Counted from the first letter of the stretch, positions 51,338 to 60,520 are shown. The stretch: 64,000 nt of DNA from Corynebacterium aquatimens (GCF_030408395.1 NZ_CP046980.1:186001-250000); one strand, 5' to 3'. The notes: generated by a model not told the origin, from the sequence alone. Made by a program: numbers and translations.

Positions 51338-53029
51338 TTAGAAGCGGATGCCGAACTGGCGCAGCATCGGAGCAGCGGCGACAATGCCAGCGCCAATCAA
51401 CACGAGGACTCCAATCACGATGCCGATGATCGCGCCCGGCGACAGCGACCCATCCGGGTTGCGGCTGCCGCCACGAGGCTCAGAGGTCGGCGTTGGCGCC
51501 GTCTTCGTCGAGGTCGGGGTTGGGGTCGACGTTGCCTTCGTCGAGGTCGAGGTCGGCGATGTCTTGGTAGATGTCGGCGTCACCTTGGTCGCAGTCGAGG
51601 TCGGAGTTGCTTTGGTTGAGGTCGAGGTTGTCTTCGGCGCAGTCGAGGTTGGCGTAGCCTTCGTCGAGGTCGAGGTCGGCGTTGTCTTCGTCGAGGTCGG
51701 CGTTGAGGTCGCCTTCGTTGCAGTCGAGGTCGCCTTGGTCGAGGTCGAGGTCGGCGTCGCCTTACGCGGTTCGCGGTGTTGGATGTTCGCTAGGTTCTGC
51801 TTTGCTGTGGCGACCTTTGTCTTAGCATCCCTAACTTGTTTTTCAGCCTTGGCTACCGCATCGCTATCGCCGGCGATCTTGGTCAGTTCGGTGATCCGGT
51901 TGTTCAGGTCCTGGATTGCCTTGTTCGCGTTTTCATTACCGCTTTCGGTCTTCACCTTGCCCCAGTCGACGTCGGGCGTGCCCCCTAGTGGAACCTTGTT
52001 GACGCGGTTTTCCATCTCGGTTTTCCCGCCGACAATGTCGGTGTAAGAAACAGGATCCGCGTCTTCGGAAATTATCTCCTCGTTGCCGCTAGGAACGTAG
52101 TTGCCGTCTTTATCACGTTTCGGCACCTTTCCTAGGGTGGTGGGGGCCGACCAGTTAGTGATGCCCAGCGCCTCCATTGCGCCAGTAGGCATATAGAAGT
52201 CCTGGGGACGCTCTAACGCTTCCACCATCGTGCCATCGGTAGGGCGGAAGAAGTACATTCCATCGGAATTGGGAGTGTGCCTAACTTCTTCGTTGTGGAA
52301 AAGCGTTGTTCCCCATAGATTCCTCTTGCTATCGGCGTAGTATGCGACGCTGGCGCCATCGAGCCACTCGGTGATCATGTTCGCGTTGTGGGTAGGGGAA
52401 TTACGCCACCCCTCAAAAGCTTCTACGGCGAGCTTGCCCCAGTCTTCTTTATTCTTGCTCGTTGACGGAAGGTCGCCGCTGTAAACAAGGATGTTTTCAG
52501 CACCCTTTTCTAACTCCTCGTCCGTGGAGTGGCGGAAAGAATGGTCGGTCGGAGTGCCATCGGCATCTTTTCCTTCCTTGTCTAAATAGAGCTTCGCCAT
52601 TTCCATATTCCAGAAGGATGCGCGGTCAGTAAATAGCGGGTGGGAGCGCAGCGGGTGGAGCCCGTTCTGGACGCGGTATAGGTTTATCATCTCCATTGTC
52701 GCCTGGCCTGCGAGGGCGCTCAGTTCAGCGGTGGTGAGCTCGCCCTTTTGCTGGTTCTCAAGCGCAGCCCTTCGCTCCTGCGCCGCAGTGAGCTCAGTGT
52801 GGGCGTTTTTGACGCGTTTCAGGTTGCGCTGAGCAGCGTCAAGCTCCTCGTTCGCTGTTTCAAGTTTCGACGCAGCGTCCTCGAGATCGTACCGCCATTG
52901 TTGGTACGTGTACGCCCCCTGGCTCGCGGTTTGGGCAAAAGCGGGGGAGAGCTGGGGCACGGCGACGGCGGAGGTCGCTAAGGTGACGGAGGTGAGGGCG
53001 GCGAGGGCAATCCGCTTGTAGGAGCGCAT
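51338..53029 (-). CDS. surface-anchored CAP-domain protein with Thr/Ser stalk
   Basis: 563 residues. Signal peptide (1-32, ending AFA). Coiled coil (about 45-100). CAP/SCP domain (about 100-260) with ATMEMINLYRVQNGLHPLRSHP, the HS pair, GAENILVYSGD and WRNSPTHNANMI. A second helical segment (about 380-420) follows, then about 100 residues of TSTKATPT-type repeats as a wall-spanning stalk, one membrane helix and a short tail ending RQFGIRF. No LPxTG motif. Paralogue of the next gene. The stalk DNA (51480-51770) is repetitive. Start ATG behind AAAGGAAT. Confidence 0.85.
   Translation of the reverse strand: MRSYKRIALAALTSVTLATSAVAVPQLSPAFAQTASQGAYTYQQWRYDLEDAASKLETANEELDAAQRNLKRVKNAHTELTAAQERRAALENQQKGELTTAELSALAGQATMEMINLYRVQNGLHPLRSHPLFTDRASFWNMEMAKLYLDKEGKDADGTPTDHSFRHSTDEELEKGAENILVYSGDLPSTSKNKEDWGKLAVEAFEGWRNSPTHNANMITEWLDGASVAYYADSKRNLWGTTLFHNEEVRHTPNSDGMYFFRPTDGTMVEALERPQDFYMPTGAMEALGITNWSAPTTLGKVPKRDKDGNYVPSGNEEIISEDADPVSYTDIVGGKTEMENRVNKVPLGGTPDVDWGKVKTESGNENANKAIQDLNNRITELTKIAGDSDAVAKAEKQVRDAKTKVATAKQNLANIQHREPRKATPTSTSTKATSTATKATSTPTSTKTTPTSTSTKATPTSTAPKTTSTSTKATPTSTATKVTPTSTKTSPTSTSTKATSTPTPTSTKTAPTPTSEPRGGSRNPDGSLSPGAIIGIVIGVLVLIGAGIVAAAPMLRQFGIRF
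51480..51770 (-). repeat. degenerate repeats encoding the Thr/Ser/Pro stalk
   Basis: Repeated GTCGAGGTCG-like units in the plus sequence, translating to TSTKATPTST-type blocks on the minus strand. Copy number is likely to vary. Confidence 0.75.
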
Positions 53030-53157
53030 AGTATTCCTTTAATCACACGATGTCGGGGAGTGCAGGCGCTCGTGCGTCGAGGGGTCGATTCAATGCGCGC
53101 CGCCGATTACCTGCAGGAAATTACACGGTAATCATAAATCCTTTCGCAGGAAAGTAA

Positions 53158-53189
53158 AGCCCTGCCGGGGAAATTTCCCCGACAGGGCT
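53158..53189. terminator. hairpin after the upstream CAP-domain gene
   Basis: AGCCCTG..CGGGGAAATTTCCCCG..CAGGGCT, a long near-perfect stem, just past the stop of the gene at 53218-55233 (minus strand), followed on that strand by TTTACTTTCC. Confidence 0.75.
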
Positions 53190-53217
53190 GCATTAGTTGC
53201 AGTTGTATGGGTAAGTC

Positions 53218-55233
53218 CTACACGCGGATCCCGAACCGCTCGAGGATTGGTCGCAGCGCTGGCAGGCCGAAGGTCACCAGCGTCGACACGATGAACGTCA
53301 CGCCGATGACGATCCCCGCGATGGCGATCGGCTGAAGTTTGCCATCCTCGGTGCGGCTGCTGTTCTCCTTCTTCGGGGTGTCGGAAGGCGACGGCGTCGC
53401 GGTGACGGTGGTGGTCACAGTCTGCGGAGCCGGGGTATTCTTGTCCCCCTTCGACGAAGACAGCCCATCGAGAGGTGACTTCTTCGTAGTCGTCGTTTCG
53501 CTTGTCGACGATTCCCCATCCTTCGTAGGCTCAGCCACCGATGTCGGGACGGTGGTCGATGTTGCCGTGGATGACGTGGCTGTGGCCGATGTGGCTGTGG
53601 TCTCCGTTTTAGGTTTGCGCGCCACGATTTCGTCGTACGCGCGTTGAGCTTCGTTCTTTTCCACGGTGGCGGCGGCGTGAGCGCGAGCGGCTTCCGCGTA
53701 TGCAGCGCTGGCGGCGTCCAGCTCGGCGCGATACTTGCTCTCGTTAGCCCTCGCTGCTTGGAGCTTGGCTTTCAGCTCGGGCGAGACGTTGACCAGACGA
53801 GCCTCGTCACGATTCTTCTTCGCATCGGCGACGTTTTGCTCAGCGTTGGCGATGACCGCGTCGGCATCCTCGAGGGCCTGGGGGAGGGCATCGATTGCGT
53901 CGTTGGTGGCCTGAATCTCCTGCTCCAGCGCGGCGATCCGGGCGTTGCGTGCGTCTTGTGCCGCCTTGCTTTGCGCCTTGTGCCAGTCGATGCGCGGGTC
54001 GCCGCCGCGTACGACGGTCAGTGAGCGGGCATCCATCGTTTTCTTGCCGCCAATGATCGCGGAGTAGTCGACCACGCCCTCCTCTACGGGTTTGTCGCCC
54101 TGCTGGACCTTGCCGATCGCGTTCGGCGGCTGGTTGCTGATCCCCAAGACCTCCATGGCGCCGCGAGGAACGTAGAACTTCTTCGGCTCCTTCAAAGCTT
54201 CCTTCGTGGAACCATCCGCGGGGAAGGTGCCGCTCATGGCGGCTACTTGGTCGCGGTGGAAGGTCTGGGTCCCCCAGTAGTATGAACGATCGTCGCGGAC
54301 GTATTCGAGCGCGAACGCGTCAAAGGTTTCCTCCACCAGGTTGAAGTTGTGGACAGGAGAGTTCTTCCACCCGTTGAACCCGCTGCGTGCCACGTTAGCC
54401 CAGTAGGTTTTGTCGTCTCCTCCCGTGGCCTGCATGCGCAATGCTAGGTTCTCCCCGGCCTTGGGGATCTGTTCGTTGGTGGAGTGCGGGGTTTTATGTG
54501 GTTCCCGTGCGTATTCCTTAGAGATGTACTCGGTGTAGTTGTACGCCTTGGGGTAATACGCGGGGTGGGTGCGCAGCGGGTGCAGTCCGTGCTTCTCACG
54601 GTAGGCGTTGGTCATCTCAAGCGTTGCCTGTGCGGACAGCCAGCGCATTTCATCCTGGGTGAAAGGTTCGGTAGAGGGGTTATCCCTTTCGTCGATAAGC
54701 GTTTTGAGCTCACTTTCGCGCGCCGCACGCGCCGCATCGAGCGTAACGACGCTGCCCGCTAGCTCATCCCGCTTCTTGCGCGCATCGTCAGCGGCGGCTT
54801 GGGCCTCTTTGACCGCGGCGGTGAGCTTCTTTACTTCCTCCTGCTGCTCGGGAGTCAGCGAGGTTACAGCCCGGTCCACTTCGGTTTGAATCTTGGCGGC
54901 CTCTGTGGCGGGGTTGACATAATTCTTAACAGCGGTGTCTAGGTCCTCCTTTCGTTTGTCAAGCTCCCGCTGTGTTTCCTCGGCCGTCTTTTTCGCATCC
55001 ACGAGTTTCTCTGCAGCCGGGCCGCGCTCCTTCTCCCACTCTGCGAGGGTGAGCGTGGGTGTTTGCGTCGGCTCACCCGCTGGACCGCTCCCCGGAAGAC
55101 CAACGGTTGAATCATCCGGGCTATCCTGGGTAGTCGCGGCGAAGACGGGGGAAACGGACGGAACCGAAACCGCAGCTCCCCCGAGGGCAACGGCAAGAGC
55201 GGTGGCGGCACTAGCGCGGCGCAAGAAAGTCAT
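53218..55233 (-). CDS. surface-anchored CAP-domain protein, larger paralogue
   Basis: 671 residues. Signal peptide ending VFA (about 32). A long coiled coil (about 80-170), then the CAP domain (about 195-330) with ATLEMTNAYREKHGLHPLRTHP, HSTNEQIPKAGENLAL and WKNSPVHNFNLV. A second coiled coil (about 415-540), a short Thr/Ser linker, a C-terminal membrane helix and the tail ERFGIRV. Same order of domains as its neighbour but with longer coils and a shorter stalk. CAP proteins bind sterols, lipids or peptides in eukaryotes; the bacterial role is unclear. ATG 55233 chosen; a GTG six bases upstream is possible. Confidence 0.85.
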   Translation of the reverse strand: MTFLRRASAATALAVALGGAAVSVPSVSPVFAATTQDSPDDSTVGLPGSGPAGEPTQTPTLTLAEWEKERGPAAEKLVDAKKTAEETQRELDKRKEDLDTAVKNYVNPATEAAKIQTEVDRAVTSLTPEQQEEVKKLTAAVKEAQAAADDARKKRDELAGSVVTLDAARAARESELKTLIDERDNPSTEPFTQDEMRWLSAQATLEMTNAYREKHGLHPLRTHPAYYPKAYNYTEYISKEYAREPHKTPHSTNEQIPKAGENLALRMQATGGDDKTYWANVARSGFNGWKNSPVHNFNLVEETFDAFALEYVRDDRSYYWGTQTFHRDQVAAMSGTFPADGSTKEALKEPKKFYVPRGAMEVLGISNQPPNAIGKVQQGDKPVEEGVVDYSAIIGGKKTMDARSLTVVRGGDPRIDWHKAQSKAAQDARNARIAALEQEIQATNDAIDALPQALEDADAVIANAEQNVADAKKNRDEARLVNVSPELKAKLQAARANESKYRAELDAASAAYAEAARAHAAATVEKNEAQRAYDEIVARKPKTETTATSATATSSTATSTTVPTSVAEPTKDGESSTSETTTTKKSPLDGLSSSKGDKNTPAPQTVTTTVTATPSPSDTPKKENSSRTEDGKLQPIAIAGIVIGVTFIVSTLVTFGLPALRPILERFGIRV

Positions 55234-55262
55234 GTGCACATCTTAAACTCTTGCGCATGAAA

Positions 55263-55763
55263 CTACCGCGCGTTTAAGACTTGTTTCTTTTTGCGGCGGA
55301 AGTACACCTCGCGGCTGACGTGGGCCACAACGTCGCCTTTCTCATCGGTGACGTCCACGTCGAACCAGTGGAGGTACTTCGAGCCGTCGGCGGTTTTCGC
55401 GATGATCTCGTCATAAAGCTCGTCTGAGATGCGCATGTCGGCGGTAAGCAGGCCCTTGCCGGGCTTGACAAACTTGACCGTCCCCTGGGTGTCCCACACG
55501 TTGTACTCCGGGCCGAGCCGGTGCATGGCGGCCAGCATGAAGAAGGGGTCCGTCATGGCCATGATCGTGCCGCCGAACGCGGTGCCCTTCGCGTTCCTGG
55601 TCAAAGCGTTCGGCTTGTGGGTGACCAGCACGCGGGTTCCATCGTCGTCGAACTCGCGGATCTTCACCCCGGCGCCGAGGAACGGAGGCCAGTAGCTCAT
55701 GAAACGGCGCAGGTTATTGGCGGAAAACAGGTTTTCGGGACGCAAGAATTTTGGAGTAGCCAT
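55263..55763 (-). CDS. DUF4442/PaaI-type hotdog thioesterase-like protein
   Basis: 166 residues. Hotdog fold with NALTRNAKGTAFGGTIMAMTDPFFMLAA, the DUF4442 signature (N...GTxFGG...D). It probably acts on acyl-CoA thioesters. Next to an acyl-CoA synthetase (10-bp gap), supporting a lipid role. ATG start. Confidence 0.88.
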   Translation of the reverse strand: MATPKFLRPENLFSANNLRRFMSYWPPFLGAGVKIREFDDDGTRVLVTHKPNALTRNAKGTAFGGTIMAMTDPFFMLAAMHRLGPEYNVWDTQGTVKFVKPGKGLLTADMRISDELYDEIIAKTADGSKYLHWFDVDVTDEKGDVVAHVSREVYFRRKKKQVLNAR

Positions 55764-55772
55764 GTAGGAGCA

Positions 55773-57461
55773 CTATACGCCCTGATCCCGCTGGCTCGGC
55801 GGCAAGAACCGCGCCATGACCTTGCCGGTGGCGTTGCGCGGAAGGGAGTCCACAAAGTTGACGTCGCGCGGCACGGAGTGATCCGCCAGTGTCTGCTTTA
55901 CCCAGGTGCGGATGGACTCGGGCGTGAGCGCGCGACCGTGCTCGTCGTCGCCGCGCACGACCCATACCGCGATGCGCTTAAACCACTGCTCATCGTCCAC
56001 GCCGCCGGCGTGAACATCCCCGATGCCGGGCATGGTTTCTAGGACCTCCACCACGGACTGCGGGTGAACATTCTCACCGCCGACGATGATCATGTCGTCG
56101 CTGCGCCCCAGCACGTGCAGGCGATCTTCATCGTCGAAGTATCCAAGGTCTCCCATCTCAATCAACCCGTCGATGATGTCCACCTTCGTGTTCGGGTTGG
56201 AGTAGCCCTTCATGGCGGTTTCGTTGTTCAAGAAGATGCGCCCGATTTGGCCCTTGGGCACTTCGTTGCCCTCATCGTCGTAAAGCTTGAGCACCGTGCC
56301 GGGCACGACGCGACCCGCCACGGTCGGGTCCACCGCGATCTCTTCGGCCGTCGCTGCCGTCGCGAGCGAGAGCTCCGTCGAGCCGTAGATGTTCGCCAGG
56401 ATCGGGCCGAAACGCTCATGCACGTCCGCGACAGCTTGCGGAGTCAGCGCGTTGCCCGCCGAGAGAATGAACTTCAGGTTGGAGGTATCAAAGCGCTCGT
56501 TGCCCTCCAACGCCGTCATCTGTTTGAAGAAGATCGGGGAGGAAATCATGCCGTCGCACTTATAATCGGCGAGTTGTTTGAACGCCTTCTCTGGATCGAA
56601 GTGTCGCATCATCGCGATCGTTGAGCGCGACGCGAGCGCCACGTTAATGCAGCTCCAGCCCCACGTGTGGAACATCGACGCGGACAGCTGAAGCGTCATG
56701 TTCGAGTGCCACGGCGCAGCGCCCAAAAGGCCCGACACCACGAACGGCAGCTTCGGCTCGTCGCGAAGAATGCCCTTGGGAATCCCCGTCGTGCCCGACG
56801 ACATCAGCACCAGGTCGCCGTGTTTAGGGAACACGGGGAGCTTCGGTAGCTCCTCGTCGGAGAGCAGGATCTTGTCGATCGTCAGCGGAGCTTCGTTCGT
56901 GCGCCCATGATCGCGCGAGGTGTGCGCCCACACCACGGGAATGCCCAGGTCAGACGGGATCCTATCCTCGAACTCGTCGTCCGCAAACACAATGTTGATT
57001 TTGTTTTCCTCAACGCACCCAGTGATCTGCTCGGGCGAGGACCCCACGTTGAGCAGGAACACCGCGCCGCCCGCATACCCCTTGGCGGTCAGCGGGTACA
57101 GGAAGTAGCGGGAGTTGCGCGCCATAATTCCAATGCGCAGCTCGCTTCTCGACGGATCCCCACCCAGCTCCTCCTCTTTATACTTCACCAACCACTGAGC
57201 GAGCTTCCGGGAGTTATCGCGCAGCTGGGCGTAGGTGATCACCCCGTCATCATCAATGATCGCGTTGCGGTGCGGGCAGCAGCGTGCGCCTTGGTGCACC
57301 TCACGCGCGGTGGAAAGGCCCCAACGTGGCAGGTCCTGGAAGCCGGTGAGGAAAACCCCAGGCCCGCCCTCCAAGCTGACCACGCCGCGCCCAAGGACCA
57401 ACTTTGCGAGGTTAAGAAGTTCTTTAGCCTGGTCCGTTGGACTCAGCATTGCCTTTTTCAT
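55773..57461 (-). CDS. fatty-acyl-CoA/AMP synthetase (AMP-binding enzyme)
   Basis: 562 residues, ANL superfamily. P-loop-like VLMSSGTTGIPKG (about 217-229), IYGSTELSLA (about 360), TGxRG-equivalent EMGDLGYFDDEDRLHVLGRSDDMIIVGGENVHP (about 440-475), and the C-terminal catalytic Lys in RNATGKVMARF (about 545). It activates a carboxylate, probably a long-chain fatty acid, with ATP and CoA. Followed by the DUF4442 gene in an operon. A 22-bp near-perfect palindrome 92 bp upstream may be its operator. One GCTTCTCGACG copy lies inside. Confidence 0.92.
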   Translation of the reverse strand: MKKAMLSPTDQAKELLNLAKLVLGRGVVSLEGGPGVFLTGFQDLPRWGLSTAREVHQGARCCPHRNAIIDDDGVITYAQLRDNSRKLAQWLVKYKEEELGGDPSRSELRIGIMARNSRYFLYPLTAKGYAGGAVFLLNVGSSPEQITGCVEENKINIVFADDEFEDRIPSDLGIPVVWAHTSRDHGRTNEAPLTIDKILLSDEELPKLPVFPKHGDLVLMSSGTTGIPKGILRDEPKLPFVVSGLLGAAPWHSNMTLQLSASMFHTWGWSCINVALASRSTIAMMRHFDPEKAFKQLADYKCDGMISSPIFFKQMTALEGNERFDTSNLKFILSAGNALTPQAVADVHERFGPILANIYGSTELSLATAATAEEIAVDPTVAGRVVPGTVLKLYDDEGNEVPKGQIGRIFLNNETAMKGYSNPNTKVDIIDGLIEMGDLGYFDDEDRLHVLGRSDDMIIVGGENVHPQSVVEVLETMPGIGDVHAGGVDDEQWFKRIAVWVVRGDDEHGRALTPESIRTWVKQTLADHSVPRDVNFVDSLPRNATGKVMARFLPPSQRDQGV

Positions 57462-57551
57462 GAGAATTCTTTCTGTCGAGTGAGGGTTCGTATGGGGGTT
57501 TGGGCCCGCAACGGTTGTTTGAAGGGACTTTGTGGGGAAATATCGCTACTG

Positions 57552-57573
57552 TGTGGCGTAACGTTGCGCCACA
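57552..57573. promoter_or_regulatory. 22-bp palindromic operator candidate (fadD/SGNH gap)
   Basis: TGTGGCGTAAC (57552-57562) against GTTGCGCCACA (57563-57573); one mismatch per half. It lies in the divergent region between the acyl-CoA synthetase and the SGNH hydrolase and is suited to a TetR-type regulator. A second dyad ATACGCA/TGCGTAT lies at 57605-57630. Confidence 0.55.
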
Positions 57574-57604
57574 ACCAATCTAAAATTCTGAGGCATTCAA
57601 AACA

Positions 57605-57630
57605 ATACGCATGTTACCAAAGGTGCGTAT
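57605..57630. promoter_or_regulatory. second inverted repeat in fadD/SGNH gap
   Basis: ATACGCA (57605-57611) against TGCGTAT (57624-57630), spaced 12 bp. About 83 bp upstream of the SGNH hydrolase start. Confidence 0.35.
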
Positions 57631-57712
57631 GTTGAAAAAGAGGACTAGGCTACAAACCGTCCAGAACAGATCCAGCACAAACTCAGTAGAAACCCAGCAG
57701 AAAGTGTGAGAA

Positions 57713-58543
57713 ATGACCATTAAATCGCGCCGCGTAGCAGTGGCGGTGACCGCAATCCTTGCTGCTATTGGGATGGCCATTGCGCCACATGCTGAAGCAC
57801 AACGCGGCAACATGGTGATGTTCGGTGACTCAATCATGAACGATGCCCCCGCGTTGGAAGTTGCTGGCGCGCGTTTCGGCGTTCACCCCAACGGTAAAGC
57901 CGACCCTAACCGGTGGTGCCCGCGCAGCAACGAAAACTTTGGTGTCCTCACTGCACGCAAGCTAGGTCTCCAGCCTCGTGATTTCTCATGCTCAGGTGCG
58001 GTTGCGATTAGCCCGGGCCCGAAATTCCAAGACCAGGTCAACCACGCACTTCGCGTCCGTGCCCTTGACAAAAATACGCGTCGCGTTTTGATCCAGGCTG
58101 GATTCAACGACACTTACAATCACGCTGGCCGTGACCCCATGGCTGTTCGCCGTGACTTTGTAAACGCGTTGCGCCCGACTATCGATCAGATCCGGCGCGC
58201 AGCTCCGAACGCCCGAATCCAGATCATTGGCTACCCCTCAATCACGAGCCGCGGCGATATCTGCGCGATCCACGTTATTCCAAACTTGGCGGATCGCATT
58301 CCAATGCCTCAGGTCGCGGCATGGGAAAACCTCGCGCAATGGATGGAAGTCGATCTCGCGCGCGCGACGGGAGTTCAGTTCGTTGACCTGAAACCGGCTA
58401 CCCGAATTAACAACATGTGCGCGCCGGATAACGCCCGGATGTTTGCTGGACTAATCGACTTGACCGCCGGCCCTGGTCACATGCCTATCCACATCAACCA
58501 GCGCGGCCACGAGCACATTTCGAATGTGATCGCGCGCTCTTAG
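57713..58543 (+). CDS. secreted SGNH/GDSL hydrolase
   Basis: 276 residues. Signal peptide (1-28, cleavage near HAEA-QRG). Block I MFGDSIMND with the catalytic Ser, block III region IQAGFNDTYN (Asn), and the C-terminal HINQRGHEHI with catalytic His and its Asp partner nearby. Cysteines at about 67, 91, 185 and 227 may form two disulfides. It likely hydrolyses esters on lipids or surface polysaccharide. Divergent from the acyl-CoA synthetase. No close -10 box seen at the start. Confidence 0.88.
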   Translation: MTIKSRRVAVAVTAILAAIGMAIAPHAEAQRGNMVMFGDSIMNDAPALEVAGARFGVHPNGKADPNRWCPRSNENFGVLTARKLGLQPRDFSCSGAVAISPGPKFQDQVNHALRVRALDKNTRRVLIQAGFNDTYNHAGRDPMAVRRDFVNALRPTIDQIRRAAPNARIQIIGYPSITSRGDICAIHVIPNLADRIPMPQVAAWENLAQWMEVDLARATGVQFVDLKPATRINNMCAPDNARMFAGLIDLTAGPGHMPIHINQRGHEHISNVIARS

Positions 58544-58561
58544 TTTTCCGCGCTAGCTCCG

Positions 58562-59389
58562 CTAGCTTTCTGCCTTTGCCAGTTCCTGCTCGATCGCGTC
58601 CTTGAACACGTCGAACGGCTGCGCTCCCGCGACCAGCTGGTTCCCAATCACGAACGCTGGCGTTCCGTTGACCCCCGCCGCCATGCCCTTGCTCCGGTCT
58701 GCGTCGATGGCGGCGTCGAACTTATCGCTCGCGGCGTCGGCCTTGAACTTCTCTAGGTCGGCCACCCCCGCCTTCTGCGCCGCGGCCACGTAGTCTTCCA
58801 TCTCAAAGTCGGGGTGGCCCCCGCGCGCGTACGCCTCCTCATGCAGGGCCTGCGCGAATTCAAAGAACTTTCCCTGTTCGGCCGCGGCGCGTCCCGCCCG
58901 CGCTCCCGTCAGCGACTTCGGCCCCTGGGCCGGGAAGTCGTTGAACTCGATGCGCACGACACCTTTGTCCACGTACTCCTTCACGATCTCCGGCGCCGTC
59001 TCCACCGAATACTTCGCGCAGTACGGGCACTCGAAGTCCGAGAACTCCGAAATCACCACCGGCGCGTCGACCTCACCCAAGGCGTAGGGATCGCCGGCTT
59101 CACGACGGGCAATCCCCTCAAAGCGCCCCTCGTTCGCGCCGCCCCTCGCGGCCTCAGCGCTCCCAGCAGCACTCCCATCAGCACTGCCAGCCGCACTGGC
59201 GTGTATCGCCGTCGCCTTTTCCTCGCCTTCCCGGAACCCGATGACGTAGCCGCCGACGGCGGAGCCCACGCCCACGACCAGCACGGTTGCCCACACCAGG
59301 GGGCTTTTAAATGGGTTCGTTCCTGCATTGCTCGTATCCACAGCGGCGTTGCGGGACGCCGGTTTCGATGGTTGCTCTGAGTTGCTCAC
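58562..59389 (-). CDS. DsbA-family oxidoreductase, membrane anchored
   Basis: 275 residues. A membrane helix (about 30-52) is followed by a Gly/Ala linker and a thioredoxin/DsbA domain (about 95-275) with the active site ECPYC (about 122) and cis-Pro region GVNGTPAFVIG. An oxidase or isomerase of exported proteins. GTG start overlaps the DUF2304 stop; TAGGGT lies 7 nt before it. Some of the linker (SADGSAAGSAEAARGG) is low complexity. Confidence 0.9.
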   Translation of the reverse strand: MSNSEQPSKPASRNAAVDTSNAGTNPFKSPLVWATVLVVGVGSAVGGYVIGFREGEEKATAIHASAAGSADGSAAGSAEAARGGANEGRFEGIARREAGDPYALGEVDAPVVISEFSDFECPYCAKYSVETAPEIVKEYVDKGVVRIEFNDFPAQGPKSLTGARAGRAAAEQGKFFEFAQALHEEAYARGGHPDFEMEDYVAAAQKAGVADLEKFKADAASDKFDAAIDADRSKGMAAGVNGTPAFVIGNQLVAGAQPFDVFKDAIEQELAKAES

Positions 59390-59760
59390 TCGTTCAACCC
59401 TAATGGAGCGGAGGGATCGTCGATAAGCGGAGGCCCCGGAGGAACCGCGTTGCTGAGCGCGACGGCGCGGGCGAGGCGCGCGTACCGCAATTCTTGTTCG
59501 CGGAAGCGGACCCATGTGGAGAGGGTGGTGAAGAAGAACGCGATGACCAGCACGTACAGCATCAGGTCGGTGCCGCGGCCGATGCCGAGCCAGTTAGCCA
59601 CGACCGTGAGGTCGTCTGGCCGCAGGATCGCCCACACGGCGCCGACAACCAGAAGCGCAAAGCCGATCTTGACGCCCGCTTTTGCATTGGCTTTCTTGCG
59701 GTTGGTAAAGAAGTACCCGGCGAGCGCCAGCGCCGCGAGCAGAAGCAAAACTTGAATCAC
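59386..59760 (-). CDS. DUF2304-domain membrane protein
   Basis: 124 residues. Three predicted membrane helices (about 3-17, 30-48, 65-85) with the DUF2304 spacing and a polar C-terminus. DUF2304 proteins occur next to family-2 glycosyltransferases, as here: the GTG start overlaps the glycosyltransferase stop by 4 bp. A GCTTATCGACG copy lies at 59418-59428. Confidence 0.85.
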   Translation of the reverse strand: MIQVLLLLAALALAGYFFTNRKKANAKAGVKIGFALLVVGAVWAILRPDDLTVVANWLGIGRGTDLMLYVLVIAFFFTTLSTWVRFREQELRYARLARAVALSNAVPPGPPLIDDPSAPLGLNE

Positions 59761-60467
59761 GGGAGCCTCCTTGCCACCAGCCCGTCGGCGATGATGTTCA
59801 CGCCGTTGATCAGCGATTGACCCTTCGACATCGAGTACTCCGTGTACAAAATATCCACGGGCTCCTCGGCGACGCGCCACCCATTTTGGTCAATCATCTG
59901 CACGATCTCGGAGGCGTGCGACATGCCGTTCATGCGGATATTCATCCCGCGCGCCACAGTGAGGTTGAACGCGCGGAGGCCATTGTGGGCGTCGCTAAGC
60001 CCCAGCCGCCGCGTGCGCGGTGACAAGAAGACGACGGTCTTCAGCACCACGCGCTTCAACCAGGGCACTTTGCTTATCGACGCCTCCCCAAACCTCGTCC
60101 CCACCACAATATCCACCGGTTCGGTCCGCAGCCGCGCAACCATGCGCACAACGTCTTTGACTTGGTGCTGCCCGTCGGCATCGAAGGTGACAAAGAACTT
60201 CGCACCGGGCTGTGCTCGCGCGTACTCGATGCCCGTTTGGATCGCCGCGCCCTGGCCGAGGTTGACCGGATGATTCACCAGGTGCGCGCCGGCTTCGTGG
60301 ATGCGCGCCGCCGAGTCGTCCGCGGACCCGTCGTTGACAGCCACGATGTTGGGGAAGGTGAGCAATGCGTTGGCCAGCACGTCGCCGATCACGGTGGCCT
60401 CGTTATAACAGGGGACGATGAGCCACGTGTCCGCAAAGTCTGCCCCCGAAGCGCGCCTAGTGTTCAC
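59757..60467 (-). CDS. family-2 glycosyltransferase (polyprenyl-phosphate type)
   Basis: 236 residues, GT-A fold. WLIVPCYNEATVIGDVL (donor-binding start), VAVNDGSADDSAARI (NDGS), FVTFDADGQHQVKDV (DAD metal site), GTRFG and DAHNGLRAFN. Resembles dolichol-phosphate-sugar synthases, which charge a lipid carrier with sugar. GTG start. Upstream of DUF2304 in the same operon. Confidence 0.9.
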   Translation of the reverse strand: MNTRRASGADFADTWLIVPCYNEATVIGDVLANALLTFPNIVAVNDGSADDSAARIHEAGAHLVNHPVNLGQGAAIQTGIEYARAQPGAKFFVTFDADGQHQVKDVVRMVARLRTEPVDIVVGTRFGEASISKVPWLKRVVLKTVVFLSPRTRRLGLSDAHNGLRAFNLTVARGMNIRMNGMSHASEIVQMIDQNGWRVAEEPVDILYTEYSMSKGQSLINGVNIIADGLVARRLP

Positions 60468-60520
60468 GAGGCTTTACTTTAATCACCCGCGCTCATCATC
60501 GGCGCGCGGCAGCGGGTGCG

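Noticed and set aside
51480..51770. Dense short repeats as possible minisatellite or CRISPR
   Set aside because: They are in frame and encode the Thr/Ser stalk of a surface protein.
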